Below are positions 1-6,978 of a DNA stretch of 13,704 nt, piece by piece (position 1 is the stretch's first letter; every line of letters starts with the position of its first letter). The notes beneath the pieces were generated by a model. It saw only the letters and a list, made by a program, of their open reading frames with translations. It was not told the DNA's origin and searched no databases. Source of the stretch: Desulfitobacterium_A sp035539115 (GTDB lineage: Bacteria > Bacillota > Desulfitobacteriia > Desulfitobacteriales > Desulfitobacteriaceae); NCBI RefSeq assembly GCF_035539115.1, contig NZ_DATLJA010000033.1, forward strand, positions 1 through 13,704, in the 5' to 3' direction. Made by a program: the position numbers and the translations under genes.

Positions 1-2
1 AA

Positions 3-44
3 TTGGAAAATGACCTCTCCGAACTATTGATTTTACTGGGCTAA
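3..44 (+). CDS. Possible 3' end of an upstream gene (partial)
   Basis: An open frame enters from the left edge and reads LENDLSELLILLG before a TAA stop at 42-44. The other two plus frames close sooner (TGA at 11-13 and at 28-30). The peptide is leucine-rich and could be the end of a helix, but 13 residues are too few to identify a family. It may be chance. Confidence 0.25.
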   Translation: MENDLSELLILLG

Positions 45-156
45 AGGGGTTCTGTTTTTGATTAGGGACTACAAAGATTTCTTGAAACCTGAAACCCGCT
101 CCCAGCTTGCATTGGTAATTTATGTCGCCAAACTTGGGTTCTAAAAAAGACTTTCA

Positions 157-185
157 TAAGCAGCAAAAATAAGCTAAACTATAAT
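157..185 (+). promoter_or_regulatory. Candidate sigma-A promoter of the sensor/polyferredoxin gene
   Basis: A perfect TATAAT lies at 180-185. A 17-base spacer separates it from TAAGCA (157-162), which is a poor -35 box with 3 of 6 matches to TTGACA. The expected transcript would have a leader of about 50 bases before the ATG at 242. An imperfect inverted repeat (CCCAGCTTG near 101, CAAACTTGGG ending near 139) lies upstream without a T-run. Confidence 0.4.
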
Positions 186-241
186 AACAAAGAAAATTCT
201 GACGATTATTTATTCTAGCTAAATTTGAAGAAGGTGATTTA

Positions 242-2641
242 ATGAATAAGGAAAAAGTGCACTATCTCGCGAAAATCTCCTTCTTCTCCGCGTTAAGCCC
301 CGAGGAAATAACTGAACTGGCCAGCGAATTCAGGTGGGAAGACTACTCTCAAGGAGAAACAATTATCGAGCAAGGGCAGCGAGCTTCGTCGTTCTATGTG
401 CTTTGCGAAGGGAGCGTCGAAGTCCGCACAAACAAAGAGGAGTATACCTCCCCTCAAATAGATATCGCGGGTCCAGATACAGTGTTGGGCGAAATTTGCT
501 TACTCACAGGCAAACCATTTCCTTACTCTGTACAGTGTCGGGAAAATAGTCGCGTTCTAAGTATAACGGCGGATGAATTTGCCCGAATCCTCCTGCGTAA
601 ACCGCAAATTTACCGAACCATTATTGGCGAATTGACTGAAAATCTCAATGAAACGACCCAGATGCTTTCTGAGAACAAATATAAGGAAGTTTTACGTTCG
701 GCGATAAAGCGTACCCAATATCAAGACAAGTTTTATGGAATCTGGGGCAGCGTAAAAACAACGAAAGAAGTCGAACGCAAACTTGAAGAAATTAAACAAC
801 ACCCAGGAAACTTGCTAGTTGAGGGAGAACGTGGAACTGGGCGACAAATGATGGCGTGGTACGCTCATCAAAATCTCTACGGAGAAGCTGCCCCTTTTGT
901 TGTAGTGGATGGTCACCGCTTTGACCAACAATGGGGGACTTTAGAGGCTAGCGACGAAGATTTCTACCCTTCCGGTTTGCCCTATTATAAGCTTTTTGAT
1001 GTTGCGGCTGGTGGAACCCTGTTCATTCAGGAAATCGATGATATATCACCTAAAATCCAGTTAGAACTAGCACACATAATTCAATCCCCAACAAACAACT
1101 GCTTAGTGATTGGAAGTTTACAAATCGAACCGCATAATACGGTTCAGAAGCTTCTTCCTGAACTTCATGCTTGTTTCAGCCATAAGTATTTGATTACACC
1201 ACTGCGCGAACGAAAGAGAGATATTCCCATTCTTGCACAGGGAATTCTCGAAAAGCTAGCCCAGAAAAATCACCGCAAGACACCTATCCTCACCTCGGAA
1301 GCAACCCAGCTTTTACTTTCTCACCATTATCGACAAGGAAATGTCACCGAGCTAATTCAGGTTCTTGAACGTTCTTTTTTTCTCGCAGCAGAAAATACCA
1401 TTGGCTTAGAGCAGATCTTTTTTGGCCCGACTTCTGAACAGGTCGGTCATAAAATCAACCTCTTACGCTGGCCCTTCGTTGATAGGTTATTAAAGAAAGG
1501 GAATTTCCTTCTTTGGATACGCAATCTCTCCGCTACCCTATTTCTCCTTGTCCTTGCTGGGCTAATCTTCTCTCCTCAAATATCCGTAATGATGAAAATA
1601 TTCACCTTGATTTGGGGGTTATGGTGGCCTATACTGGCAATTATCTCACCCTTTTTGGGAAGAGTCTGGTGCACGATTTGCCCGTTCTCAACAATCATGG
1701 ATTTTTTCCAAAATAAATTTCATCCTCAACGTCCTGTTCCTGCCATATTCATTAAATATGATTATTTGATTGTCAGCGCCTTATTTTTGGTGATCTTTTG
1801 GGTCGAGATCCTCACGGATATGCGATCTAATCCGCTTTATACGAGCGTCTTACTGATTATTATTCAGTTAGCTGCAATATTTATCAGTGTTCTTTATCCC
1901 CGTCATGCCTGGTGCCGTCATTTTTGTCCTCTTGGGGGCTTTATCGGCACCGCTTCCATCGGCTCCCTCATTGAGGTCAGATCTGATCCTGCAGTCTGCC
2001 TGAATAAATGTACAACCTTCGATTGCTATGTTGGTAAAGGGGACGTAAAAGGCTGCCCAATGTCGCAACATCTTCCGTATCTCGATAACAACTTGGATTG
2101 TAAGTTATGTTTTAACTGTGTTCGCAATTGTCCACATGGTTCTGTCCAAGTCAATTTACGGGTTCCGGCACGGGAAGTTTGGCACCTTAAACGTGTCAAT
2201 CAAGGCTATACCGTATTCATTGGGGTATTGTTTACAATCCTTATACCGATAAGCTATTTTGAGCCACTTCAGAAGACGTGGCCTTCGACCCAGTGGAAAC
2301 TTTCCTTTACGCTCGCTTACTTTCTCTTCGCCATTCTTGGGGGAGTGCTCGGTTGGTGGCTGGGTAAGCCCTTCAAAACAAAAGCTGCCTCTGACCGAAT
2401 CAAGCTCGTATTTGCCTTAACGCCGCTCGTTATCGCCGGACATATCATTTATCAAGTGAACTTTATTCCCGGAATCCGATCTCTTAGGCTCGGGTTAGGC
2501 TATCAAACTTCTACTGGATTTCAATCTAGCTTTGTTTCGGCAACTTCTGTTGCTCAGGGAATAGCCGCTGGGATGGGGATAGCCCTAACCGCCCTGACAG
2601 TAATCATCGTTCTTTTAAAACGAAAGAAGAAAAAGACATAA
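242..2641 (+). CDS. Fusion protein: CRP-like domain, degenerate sigma-54 AAA+ domain, membrane 4Fe-4S polyferredoxin (NosR-like)
   Basis: Start ATG follows AAGGTGA at 231-237. Residues about 10-140 form a cyclic-nucleotide-binding (CRP/FNR) fold, with GEICLLTG at 83-90; the usual phosphate-contacting arginine of the cassette is not apparent. Residues about 165-395 follow a sigma-54 activator AAA+ domain (GERGTGRQ 195-202, GGTLFIQEID 257-266, LRERKRDIP 321-329, QGNVTELIQVLERS 365-378). However, the Walker A lysine is Arg201, the Walker B aspartate is Gln263, and the GAFTGA loop and arginine-finger segment are missing. No helix-turn-helix follows. From about 430 there are roughly eight hydrophobic segments with cysteine sets C477/C480, C558/C562, C586/C590/C595/C605 and C620/C623/C626/C630; the last is a classic CxxCxxCxxxCP 4Fe-4S motif. 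The C-terminus is KRKKKKT. The protein is probably a membrane electron-transfer protein with cytoplasmic sensory domains. Domain identity is clear; physiological role and partner are unknown. Confidence 0.85.
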   Translation: MNKEKVHYLAKISFFSALSPEEITELASEFRWEDYSQGETIIEQGQRASSFYVLCEGSVEVRTNKEEYTSPQIDIAGPDTVLGEICLLTGKPFPYSVQCRENSRVLSITADEFARILLRKPQIYRTIIGELTENLNETTQMLSENKYKEVLRSAIKRTQYQDKFYGIWGSVKTTKEVERKLEEIKQHPGNLLVEGERGTGRQMMAWYAHQNLYGEAAPFVVVDGHRFDQQWGTLEASDEDFYPSGLPYYKLFDVAAGGTLFIQEIDDISPKIQLELAHIIQSPTNNCLVIGSLQIEPHNTVQKLLPELHACFSHKYLITPLRERKRDIPILAQGILEKLAQKNHRKTPILTSEATQLLLSHHYRQGNVTELIQVLERSFFLAAENTIGLEQIFFGPTSEQVGHKINLLRWPFVDRLLKKGNFLLWIRNLSATLFLLVLAGLIFSPQISVMMKIFTLIWGLWWPILAIISPFLGRVWCTICPFSTIMDFFQNKFHPQRPVPAIFIKYDYLIVSALFLVIFWVEILTDMRSNPLYTSVLLIIIQLAAIFISVLYPRHAWCRHFCPLGGFIGTASIGSLIEVRSDPAVCLNKCTTFDCYVGKGDVKGCPMSQHLPYLDNNLDCKLCFNCVRNCPHGSVQVNLRVPAREVWHLKRVNQGYTVFIGVLFTILIPISYFEPLQKTWPSTQWKLSFTLAYFLFAILGGVLGWWLGKPFKTKAASDRIKLVFALTPLVIAGHIIYQVNFIPGIRSLRLGLGYQTSTGFQSSFVSATSVAQGIAAGMGIALTALTVIIVLLKRKKKKT

Positions 2642-2675
2642 ATTATAAATTTGATTAATTAATACGGAGGTAAAA

Positions 2676-3641
2676 ATGACGACGCGGTGCTCTAAACTTA
2701 AAAGAAACCTCGCCCGGGCTTTTGTTGTAGGCTTGCTGATCGTTAGTTCGATTGGACTCGTCGCAGGTTGCGGTTCTACCGTTAATTCCTTAGAAACAAC
2801 TGCGACTGCACCTACCTCAGCACCTACTGCGACCCCAAAAGTCGCCTCAACACCGCTCCAAAATGGAGGTAGAAACCTCCGCGTATCCTATATTGATGTA
2901 GGCCAAGGGGATTCGATCCTGATCCAGATTCCCAATGGGAAAACTGTGTTGATAGATGCTGGAGAAAATAATCAAGGAGATAAAGTTGTCTCCTATCTTC
3001 AAAGCCAGGGCGTACAACGACTCGATGTCACGATTTGGACACATCCTCACGCTGATCACATCGGCGGGGCAGATACGGTTACAAATGCTTTTGAAATCGG
3101 TAAAGTTATCATGCCTAAAGAAACGTCCACTACCCAATCGTTTCGCAGTCTAATAAACGCTATTAGTCAAAAGGGTCTTAAAATTACGGAAGCTAAAGCA
3201 GGAGTAAAGCTGGATTTGGGTTCTGAAGTTGACGCCGAGTTACTCGCCCCGAACTCAACCCACTATGAGGAAGTAAATAATTATAGCGCAGTCCTCCGGT
3301 TAACTTATGGGCAAACTACATTTTTGTTCACAGGAGATGCGCAATCCGAATCAGAACAAGAAATGATTAAAGCAGGATATGACCTCAAGGCTGATGTCCT
3401 GAAAGTAGGTCATCATGGCTCTCGAACCTCAACCTCTGCTGAATTTTTGACTAAAGTTCAACCCAAGTATGCGGTCATTTCTGTGGGTAAAGATAATGAT
3501 TATGGACATCCCACAGCAAATACGTTAACGAGACTCCAGAAAGCGGGTGTGAACGTTTATCGCACAGATGAATCTGGAACGGTTCTCGCCGAATCAGATG
3601 GTCAATCGATTACTTTTACAGGAGGGAGGAAAAGTCAATGA
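2676..3641 (+). CDS. Secreted lipoprotein with ComEC/Rec2-type metallo-beta-lactamase domain
   Basis: The start follows GGAGG at 2666-2670. The N-terminus has basic residues, a hydrophobic stretch and the lipobox LVAGC with Cys32, so the mature protein should be lipid-anchored outside the membrane. A Thr/Ala/Pro-rich linker (about 40-62) leads to a metallo-beta-lactamase fold: SYIDVGQGDS (71-80), the metal motif HPHADH (123-128), FTGD (218-221), GHHGS (245-249) and YGHP (276-279). This order matches the C-terminal hydrolase domain of ComEC and its stand-alone relatives, thought to act on nucleic acids or phosphoesters. There are no ComEC channel segments, so this is not a DNA translocase. It lies 34 bases after the preceding gene and overlaps the next by 4, which suggests one transcript. 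The substrate cannot be read from the sequence. Confidence 0.88.
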   Translation: MTTRCSKLKRNLARAFVVGLLIVSSIGLVAGCGSTVNSLETTATAPTSAPTATPKVASTPLQNGGRNLRVSYIDVGQGDSILIQIPNGKTVLIDAGENNQGDKVVSYLQSQGVQRLDVTIWTHPHADHIGGADTVTNAFEIGKVIMPKETSTTQSFRSLINAISQKGLKITEAKAGVKLDLGSEVDAELLAPNSTHYEEVNNYSAVLRLTYGQTTFLFTGDAQSESEQEMIKAGYDLKADVLKVGHHGSRTSTSAEFLTKVQPKYAVISVGKDNDYGHPTANTLTRLQKAGVNVYRTDESGTVLAESDGQSITFTGGRKSQ

Positions 3642-3850
3642 GAGGGATCATTGATCGATTTGAAGGAAATATAGTGGTAATTGAATTAGAAAACAGGGAA
3701 AAGTTAGATATCGAACGAAAGTTATTACCCCTTGAGGCACACGAAGGTGATGTTATTTATAAGGAAAACGGGATATATCGTATTGATCGGGAAGAGACGA
3801 AGAAAAACAAAGAAGAGATAGACAAATTGATGGAGAATTTATGGGAATAG
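3638..3850 (+). CDS. Small DUF3006-like protein
   Basis: This 70-residue protein starts in an ATGA overlap with the stop of the lipoprotein gene (ATG 3638, TGA 3639-3641). GGAGG lies in the preceding gene's last codons (about 3621-3627). The first 50 residues (MRGIIDRFEGNIVVIELE, then a beta-rich stretch with DVIYKENG near 58% of the length) match my memory of the DUF3006 pattern, a small beta-barrel-like domain often found next to ComEC-type hydrolases. The end is a charged helix rich in Lys and Glu. There is no signal peptide, so it is cytoplasmic, unlike its partner. The overlap implies translational coupling. Its molecular function is unknown. Confidence 0.75.
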   Translation: MRGIIDRFEGNIVVIELENREKLDIERKLLPLEAHEGDVIYKENGIYRIDREETKKNKEEIDKLMENLWE

Positions 3851-3873
3851 CTTTATATTAATAGCAAAGAGTA

Positions 3874-3902
3874 TTGACAAATTCGGAAAATAGATTTATT
3901 AT
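3874..3902 (+). promoter_or_regulatory. Near-consensus sigma-A promoter
   Basis: TTGACA (3874-3879), a 17-base spacer and TATTAT (3897-3902) make this the best promoter in the window. It starts 24 bases after the DUF3006-like gene stops. No plus-strand gene follows before gltX, so its product is probably the structured RNA that begins near 3909. Confidence 0.75.
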
Positions 3903-3908
3903 AAACTC

Positions 3909-4050
3909 ATAAAGAAATAGTAAAGTCATTGTTCATAAATTCTAGGTTTTAACTTTCTACCGATGAGGGCTGGTATGCAATCCGCGGCAAAGTTAGATGG
4001 AATCATGAATGTTGCCGAATGGATTAAGCCACCCTTAGGGATGGCTTTTG
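3909..4050 (+). ncRNA. Putative structured small RNA or orphan riboswitch-like leader
   Basis: Boundaries are inferred from the promoter (start near 3909) and the terminator T-run (end near 4050). The RNA can form one long nested hairpin: GGCT 3968-3971 with AGCC 4027-4030, AATCC 3979-3983 with GGATT 4021-4025, and CGGCAA 3985-3990 with TTGCCG 4012-4017, closing a 21-base loop. A weaker AAAGT/ACTTT pairing (3922-3926, 3952-3956) lies upstream. The outer helix shares bases 4027-4030 with the terminator stem, so the two folds exclude each other, as in many attenuators. I could not match it to a riboswitch class I know. No coding sequence follows on this strand, so it may be a free sRNA. Confidence 0.5.
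4026..4049 (+). terminator. Intrinsic terminator of the structured RNA
   Basis: AAGCCA (4026-4031) pairs with TGGCTT (4042-4047) and CCC (4032-4034) with GGG (4038-4040), with a TTA loop and one bulged A at 4041. TTTTGTTGT follows on the plus strand. On the minus strand no T-run follows, so it acts for plus-strand transcription. Confidence 0.7.
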
Positions 4051-4090
4051 TTGTACCTATCGTTCATTTTCCTGCAGAGTTCCTCCGGCG

Positions 4091-4225
4091 TTAGTTTGTT
4101 TTAAAGCGTTTCCAAATTCCCGGTTCAAATTGACTTAGTTTAGAGTCCAGTAGTTTCTCAGTTAGTTTAGTTTTCCCATTTCGTCTATCCCCAGAAAATA
4201 GTTTCCAGTCATCTCAGTTGTCCAT
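4091..4225 (-). pseudogene. Possible broken small gene with an in-frame TGA
   Basis: ATG at 4225-4223 opens MDN, then a TGA, then a continuous protein-like frame (DDWKLFSGDRRNGKTK through FEPGIWKRFKTN) to a TAA at 4093-4091. If the TGA were TGG, the product would be 44 residues, lysine- and leucine-rich and probably helical. No Shine-Dalgarno sequence precedes the ATG. I see no basis for calling selenocysteine, since no SECIS-like hairpin is obvious. Most likely this is the downstream half of a decayed gene together with the overlapping open frame 4356-4162, or noise. Confidence 0.25.
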
Positions 4226-4356
4226 TCCCAAAATGTTTCGTTCAAGTTCTTCAACACCCACACAGCGTTACCCTTTTCAAGGGGGATCAACAAATCTTCA
4301 GAAAGGTGTTTAGTTAGAACGACATGTCCTGAACGAATGAAGTAGGTGAGTCTTGC
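4162..4356 (-). other. Open frame without a good start, possible gene remnant
   Basis: On the minus strand a frame is open for 64 codons between TGA (4359-4357) and TAA (4164-4162). It reads like protein, for example SGHVVLTKHLSEDLLIPLEK and NAVWVLKNLNETFWEW. It has no ATG and no Shine-Dalgarno sequence in a suitable place. A second, different frame (4225-4091) overlaps its end. This fits a decayed gene with a frameshift, but a chance open frame in an AT-rich spacer is also possible. I recognise no family. Confidence 0.25.
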
Positions 4357-4410
4357 TCATTACTCAATGGTTTAGTCTGGAGGAACTTTGCAGGATTATA
4401 TACTTTATCA

Positions 4411-4450
4411 AATGACCTCTTCACGGTAGGTGAAGAGGTCATTCCTTTTT
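4411..4450 (-). terminator. Perfect 14-bp hairpin just downstream of plsC
   Basis: Bases 4411-4424 (AATGACCTCTTCAC) are the exact inverse of 4430-4443, with a 5-base loop. The hairpin begins 5 bases beyond the plsC stop on the minus strand, the normal place for its terminator, but the T-run after it on that strand is poor (TTTGAT). On the plus strand it is followed by CCTTTTT, so it would also stop plus-strand transcripts. It probably works in both directions. Confidence 0.7.
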
Positions 4451-5162
4451 ATAAACCTTGTTCAATAATTTCCCGGACTTTTTCCGGTAATCCCGAAGCT
4501 TGCTCCTTGCTTAGTCCAGTCGTAGGAAGAGGATCGTGAATCATAATTTCGACATGGGCGGGCTTAATAATAAAGCCGTTTTGTTCCATTATCTTATAGG
4601 AACCACGTATTGTAATTGGAACAATGGGAACACCAGCCTTTAACGCCAACTTCATGCTTCCAGGTTTGAATTCTCCAAGGGCCTCACCTTTGCTTCGAGT
4701 ACCTTCCGGGAAAATGACCATCGTATACCCATCTCTAAGATAATTTGCAGCTTGGTTAATGACTTTAAGGGATTGACGGATATTCGAGCGGTCCATAAAA
4801 ACGCAATTCATTTGAGTCATCCAAGTTCGAATCAGAGGTAACTTTAGTAACTCGATTTTTGCGATGAAAGCTTTGGGCTTATCGATATAACCCAAGAGAA
4901 GAGGGATATCGAAATTTCCCTGATGATTACTTACAAAGAGAACTGAGCTATCAGCGGGGATTTTCTCCTCCCCAGTGGTTGTTACAGTGACACCGGCAAA
5001 TTTTACGAGAGAACGAGCCCATTTCTTTGCTACTTGATTTGTGAGTTGGTCATGTTCGGCAATTTTTCCGATCTTCGCTAAGTGCTTTACTCTCAGAAGC
5101 GACGGATAAATGGCGAGAAGATATATCCCAAAATAGATAAACCAAAGAATAGTGCGAAACAT
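4449..5162 (-). CDS. plsC: 1-acyl-sn-glycerol-3-phosphate acyltransferase (PlsC family)
   Basis: A 237-residue protein preceded by AAGGAG at 5175-5170, 7 bases before the ATG. The LPLAT motifs are present in order: the catalytic NHQGNFD with H80 and D85 (HX4D), the glycerophosphate-binding FPEGTRSKGE at 151-160, and VPITI at 181-185. One hydrophobic segment at about 4-22 would anchor it to the inner face of the membrane. It would transfer a second acyl chain to lysophosphatidic acid to make phosphatidic acid, the precursor of membrane phospholipids. Length is normal for the family. It stands alone on the minus strand, divergent from gltX, with its own promoter and terminator. The family call is firm; the exact acyl donor and acceptor are inferred. 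Confidence 0.9.
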   Translation of the reverse strand: MFRTILWFIYFGIYLLAIYPSLLRVKHLAKIGKIAEHDQLTNQVAKKWARSLVKFAGVTVTTTGEEKIPADSSVLFVSNHQGNFDIPLLLGYIDKPKAFIAKIELLKLPLIRTWMTQMNCVFMDRSNIRQSLKVINQAANYLRDGYTMVIFPEGTRSKGEALGEFKPGSMKLALKAGVPIVPITIRGSYKIMEQNGFIIKPAHVEIMIHDPLPTTGLSKEQASGLPEKVREIIEQGL

Positions 5163-5202
5163 AATAATTCTCCTTACTGTTGTAATTTAGGCAATTAAGG
5201 AT

Positions 5203-5232
5203 ATTATATCGTAGGAGATACGATTATGCATA
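5203..5232 (-). promoter_or_regulatory. Candidate plsC promoter with a palindrome in the spacer
   Basis: Read on the minus strand, a perfect TATAAT lies at 5208-5203 and a weak -35 candidate TATGCA at 5232-5227, spaced 18 bases. A 6-bp inverted repeat, ATCGTA (5208-5213) and TACGAT (5219-5224) separated by GGAGA, fills the spacer and touches the -10 box. That is a position where a repressor could act. No known operator was recognised. Confidence 0.45.
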
Positions 5233-5258
5233 GAGCAAGTCCAATTTGATTTGCAATT

Positions 5259-5292
5259 AAAGAAGAGATTTGACGTTGTAAACCTCTTCTTT
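5259..5292. repeat. Inverted repeat over the gltX -35 region
   Basis: AAAGAAGAG then TTT (5259-5271) pairs with AAA then CTCTTCTTT (5280-5292), 12 pairs with one A/C mismatch and an 8-base loop. It covers the proposed gltX -35 box. It could be a DNA operator. It could also be an intrinsic terminator, since TTTTG follows on the plus strand, although no plus-strand gene lies just upstream. Confidence 0.5.
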
Positions 5293-5305
5293 TGTGATAT
5301 ATAAT
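5276..5305 (+). promoter_or_regulatory. Candidate gltX promoter
   Basis: TTGTAA (5276-5281), an 18-base spacer and a perfect TATAAT (5300-5305). This would give a leader of about 75 bases before the ATG at 5387. TTGACG at 5270-5275 looks better as a -35 box but is 24 bases from the -10, too far. No T-box or other leader structure is evident in 5312-5386. Confidence 0.5.
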
Positions 5306-5386
5306 AATATGTTGATAAATTTCATAATCAATAAATTATACGGCTAAAACCTAAAGCATCAAACTAAATATATAAGGAGAGTCATC

Positions 5387-6877
5387 ATGGAACAGGTAAG
5401 AGTACGCTTTGCACCCAGCCCGACTGGCTATTTGCATATTGGTGGGGCTAGAACGGCTTTATTCAATTGGTTTTTTGCACGGCAAAACAAAGGTAAACTG
5501 GTTCTTCGGATTGAGGATACGGATACGGAAAGATTAAAAGAAGACTCAGTAGGCCAAATTCTCGATAGCTTAAAATGGTTAGGAATTGATTGGGATGAGG
5601 GCCCAGAAAAGGGAGGAGATTTTGGCCCGTATTATCAATCCCAGAGAAAGAATTTCTATACAGCAGCTGCTGAATCGCTAATCCAAAGCGGTAAGGCTTA
5701 TTATTGTTTTTGTACCGCGGAAGAATTAGAAGTAGAGCGGGAGAAACAACGTCAAGAAGGGGTACCTTTTCACTATAATAGGAAATGTCGTGACCTTTCA
5801 TCTGAGGAAGTTCAGAAACGATTTGAGCAGGGACTTAAACCGGTGATTCGGATAAAGTTACCGAATTCCGGTCATACTGTTGTCCAGGATATTATCCGCG
5901 GAGAGGTTCGTTTTAATTTTGACCAGTTTGATGATTTCATCATTATGAAATCTAATGGGTTACCGGCCTATAATTTTGCTTGTGTTGTTGATGACCATGC
6001 CATGAAGATTAGCCATGTTATCCGGGCTGAAGAACATCTATCCAATACTCCGAAACAACAATTCCTTTATCAAGCCTTGGGGTATGAGATTCCTAGGTTT
6101 GCCCACTTGTCGATGATTTTGGCCCCAGATCGCAGTAAACTTAGCAAACGTCACGGAGCGACTTCGGTGAGTGAATTTAAGGATATGGGCTGTCTTCCGG
6201 AAGCGATCATCAATTATTTAACCCTTTTAGGTTGGTCACCGACGGAAGAGCAAGATGAGATCATTACTCCTGAACAGACGATCCAGTCGTTTGAATTGAA
6301 TAAAGTCTCAAAAACGGCAGCAATCTATGATATTCAAAAATTGGTTTGGCTTAATGGCCAGTACATCACGAAGGTTGACCTAGAGAAGCTAACCAATCAG
6401 GCGATCCCCTTTCTTCTTCAGGGGGGCATCCTAACTCCGCAAGAAGCAGAACAAAATCCAGACTATCTCGTACTCGTCATCAAAACCGTGCGTGAAAGAG
6501 TGCGGACCTTACAGGAGCTTGCTGAGGCTTGCCGTTATTTATATCAAGAGGTTACGGATTATGATGAGAAGGGTAAAACGAAATATTTTAGTCAAGACGG
6601 TGTAGCCGATCTACTAACTAAAGGCAAAGCGTGCCTCGCTGAGGTTGAGGATTTCACGGTTGAAAATACCGAGAAAGCCTATCGTGCTCTGATAGAAGAG
6701 TTGAACATTAAGGGCGGTATGATCATTCACCCCACTCGACTGGCCTTAACCGGACGTACCATGAGCCCTGGCTTATTCGATGTCATGGCTGTCTTGGGGA
6801 AAGAAAAATGTCTTATACGTCTTGAACAGGCGGTTAAATTCATTAATACTTCTAAAACTGAGAAAGAGGAAGCTTAA
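5387..6877 (+). CDS. gltX: Glutamyl-tRNA synthetase
   Basis: A 496-residue class I synthetase, full length for bacterial GluRS, starting after AAGGAG at 5374-5379. The nucleotide-binding HIGH motif appears as HIGG at 17-20 within PSPTGYLHIGGART, and the KMSKS motif as KLSKR at 251-255. The zinc site of the acceptor-binding domain is intact: C107, C109, Y130 and C134 have the spacing known from the E. coli enzyme. The C-terminal half (about 330-496) is the helical anticodon-binding region. The enzyme joins glutamate to tRNA-Glu in the cytoplasm. In Firmicutes it is commonly non-discriminating and also makes Glu-tRNA-Gln for GatCAB to convert; this is inferred here, supported only by the lineage and by the tRNA-Gln and tRNA-Glu genes about 100 bases downstream. 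Confidence 0.96.
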   Translation: MEQVRVRFAPSPTGYLHIGGARTALFNWFFARQNKGKLVLRIEDTDTERLKEDSVGQILDSLKWLGIDWDEGPEKGGDFGPYYQSQRKNFYTAAAESLIQSGKAYYCFCTAEELEVEREKQRQEGVPFHYNRKCRDLSSEEVQKRFEQGLKPVIRIKLPNSGHTVVQDIIRGEVRFNFDQFDDFIIMKSNGLPAYNFACVVDDHAMKISHVIRAEEHLSNTPKQQFLYQALGYEIPRFAHLSMILAPDRSKLSKRHGATSVSEFKDMGCLPEAIINYLTLLGWSPTEEQDEIITPEQTIQSFELNKVSKTAAIYDIQKLVWLNGQYITKVDLEKLTNQAIPFLLQGGILTPQEAEQNPDYLVLVIKTVRERVRTLQELAEACRYLYQEVTDYDEKGKTKYFSQDGVADLLTKGKACLAEVEDFTVENTEKAYRALIEELNIKGGMIIHPTRLALTGRTMSPGLFDVMAVLGKEKCLIRLEQAVKFINTSKTEKEEA

Positions 6878-6933
6878 TAGACATAACTAACTAATAATGT
6901 AATACTTAATATAAAAGTGATGATATTTGAGAC

Positions 6934-6962
6934 TTGTGTTTTGTATTCCTTTTTAATATAAT
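6934..6962 (+). promoter_or_regulatory. Candidate promoter of the tRNA pair
   Basis: A perfect TATAAT at 6957-6962 lies 17 bases after TTGTGT (6934-6939). The start point would fall about 10 bases before the tRNA-Gln gene, a normal short leader. The 57 bases between the gltX stop and this box hold nothing else recognisable and no clear terminator, so read-through from gltX is also possible. Confidence 0.55.
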
Positions 6963-6978
6963 CAGCATGTTGCTTTTT

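Noticed and set aside
3961..4030. c-di-GMP-I (GEMM) riboswitch
   Set aside because: Short matches (GCAAAG, CCGA) occur, but the GNRA-tipped P2 helix, the CTAA segment and the second receptor helix are not found.
4223..4225. Selenoprotein reading through the TGA after MDN
   Set aside because: No SECIS-like hairpin or known selenoprotein motif follows, and there is no ribosome binding site; decay or chance is simpler.
5312..5386. T-box leader before gltX
   Set aside because: There is no T-box sequence, specifier loop or terminator between the promoter and the ATG, and the leader is too short.
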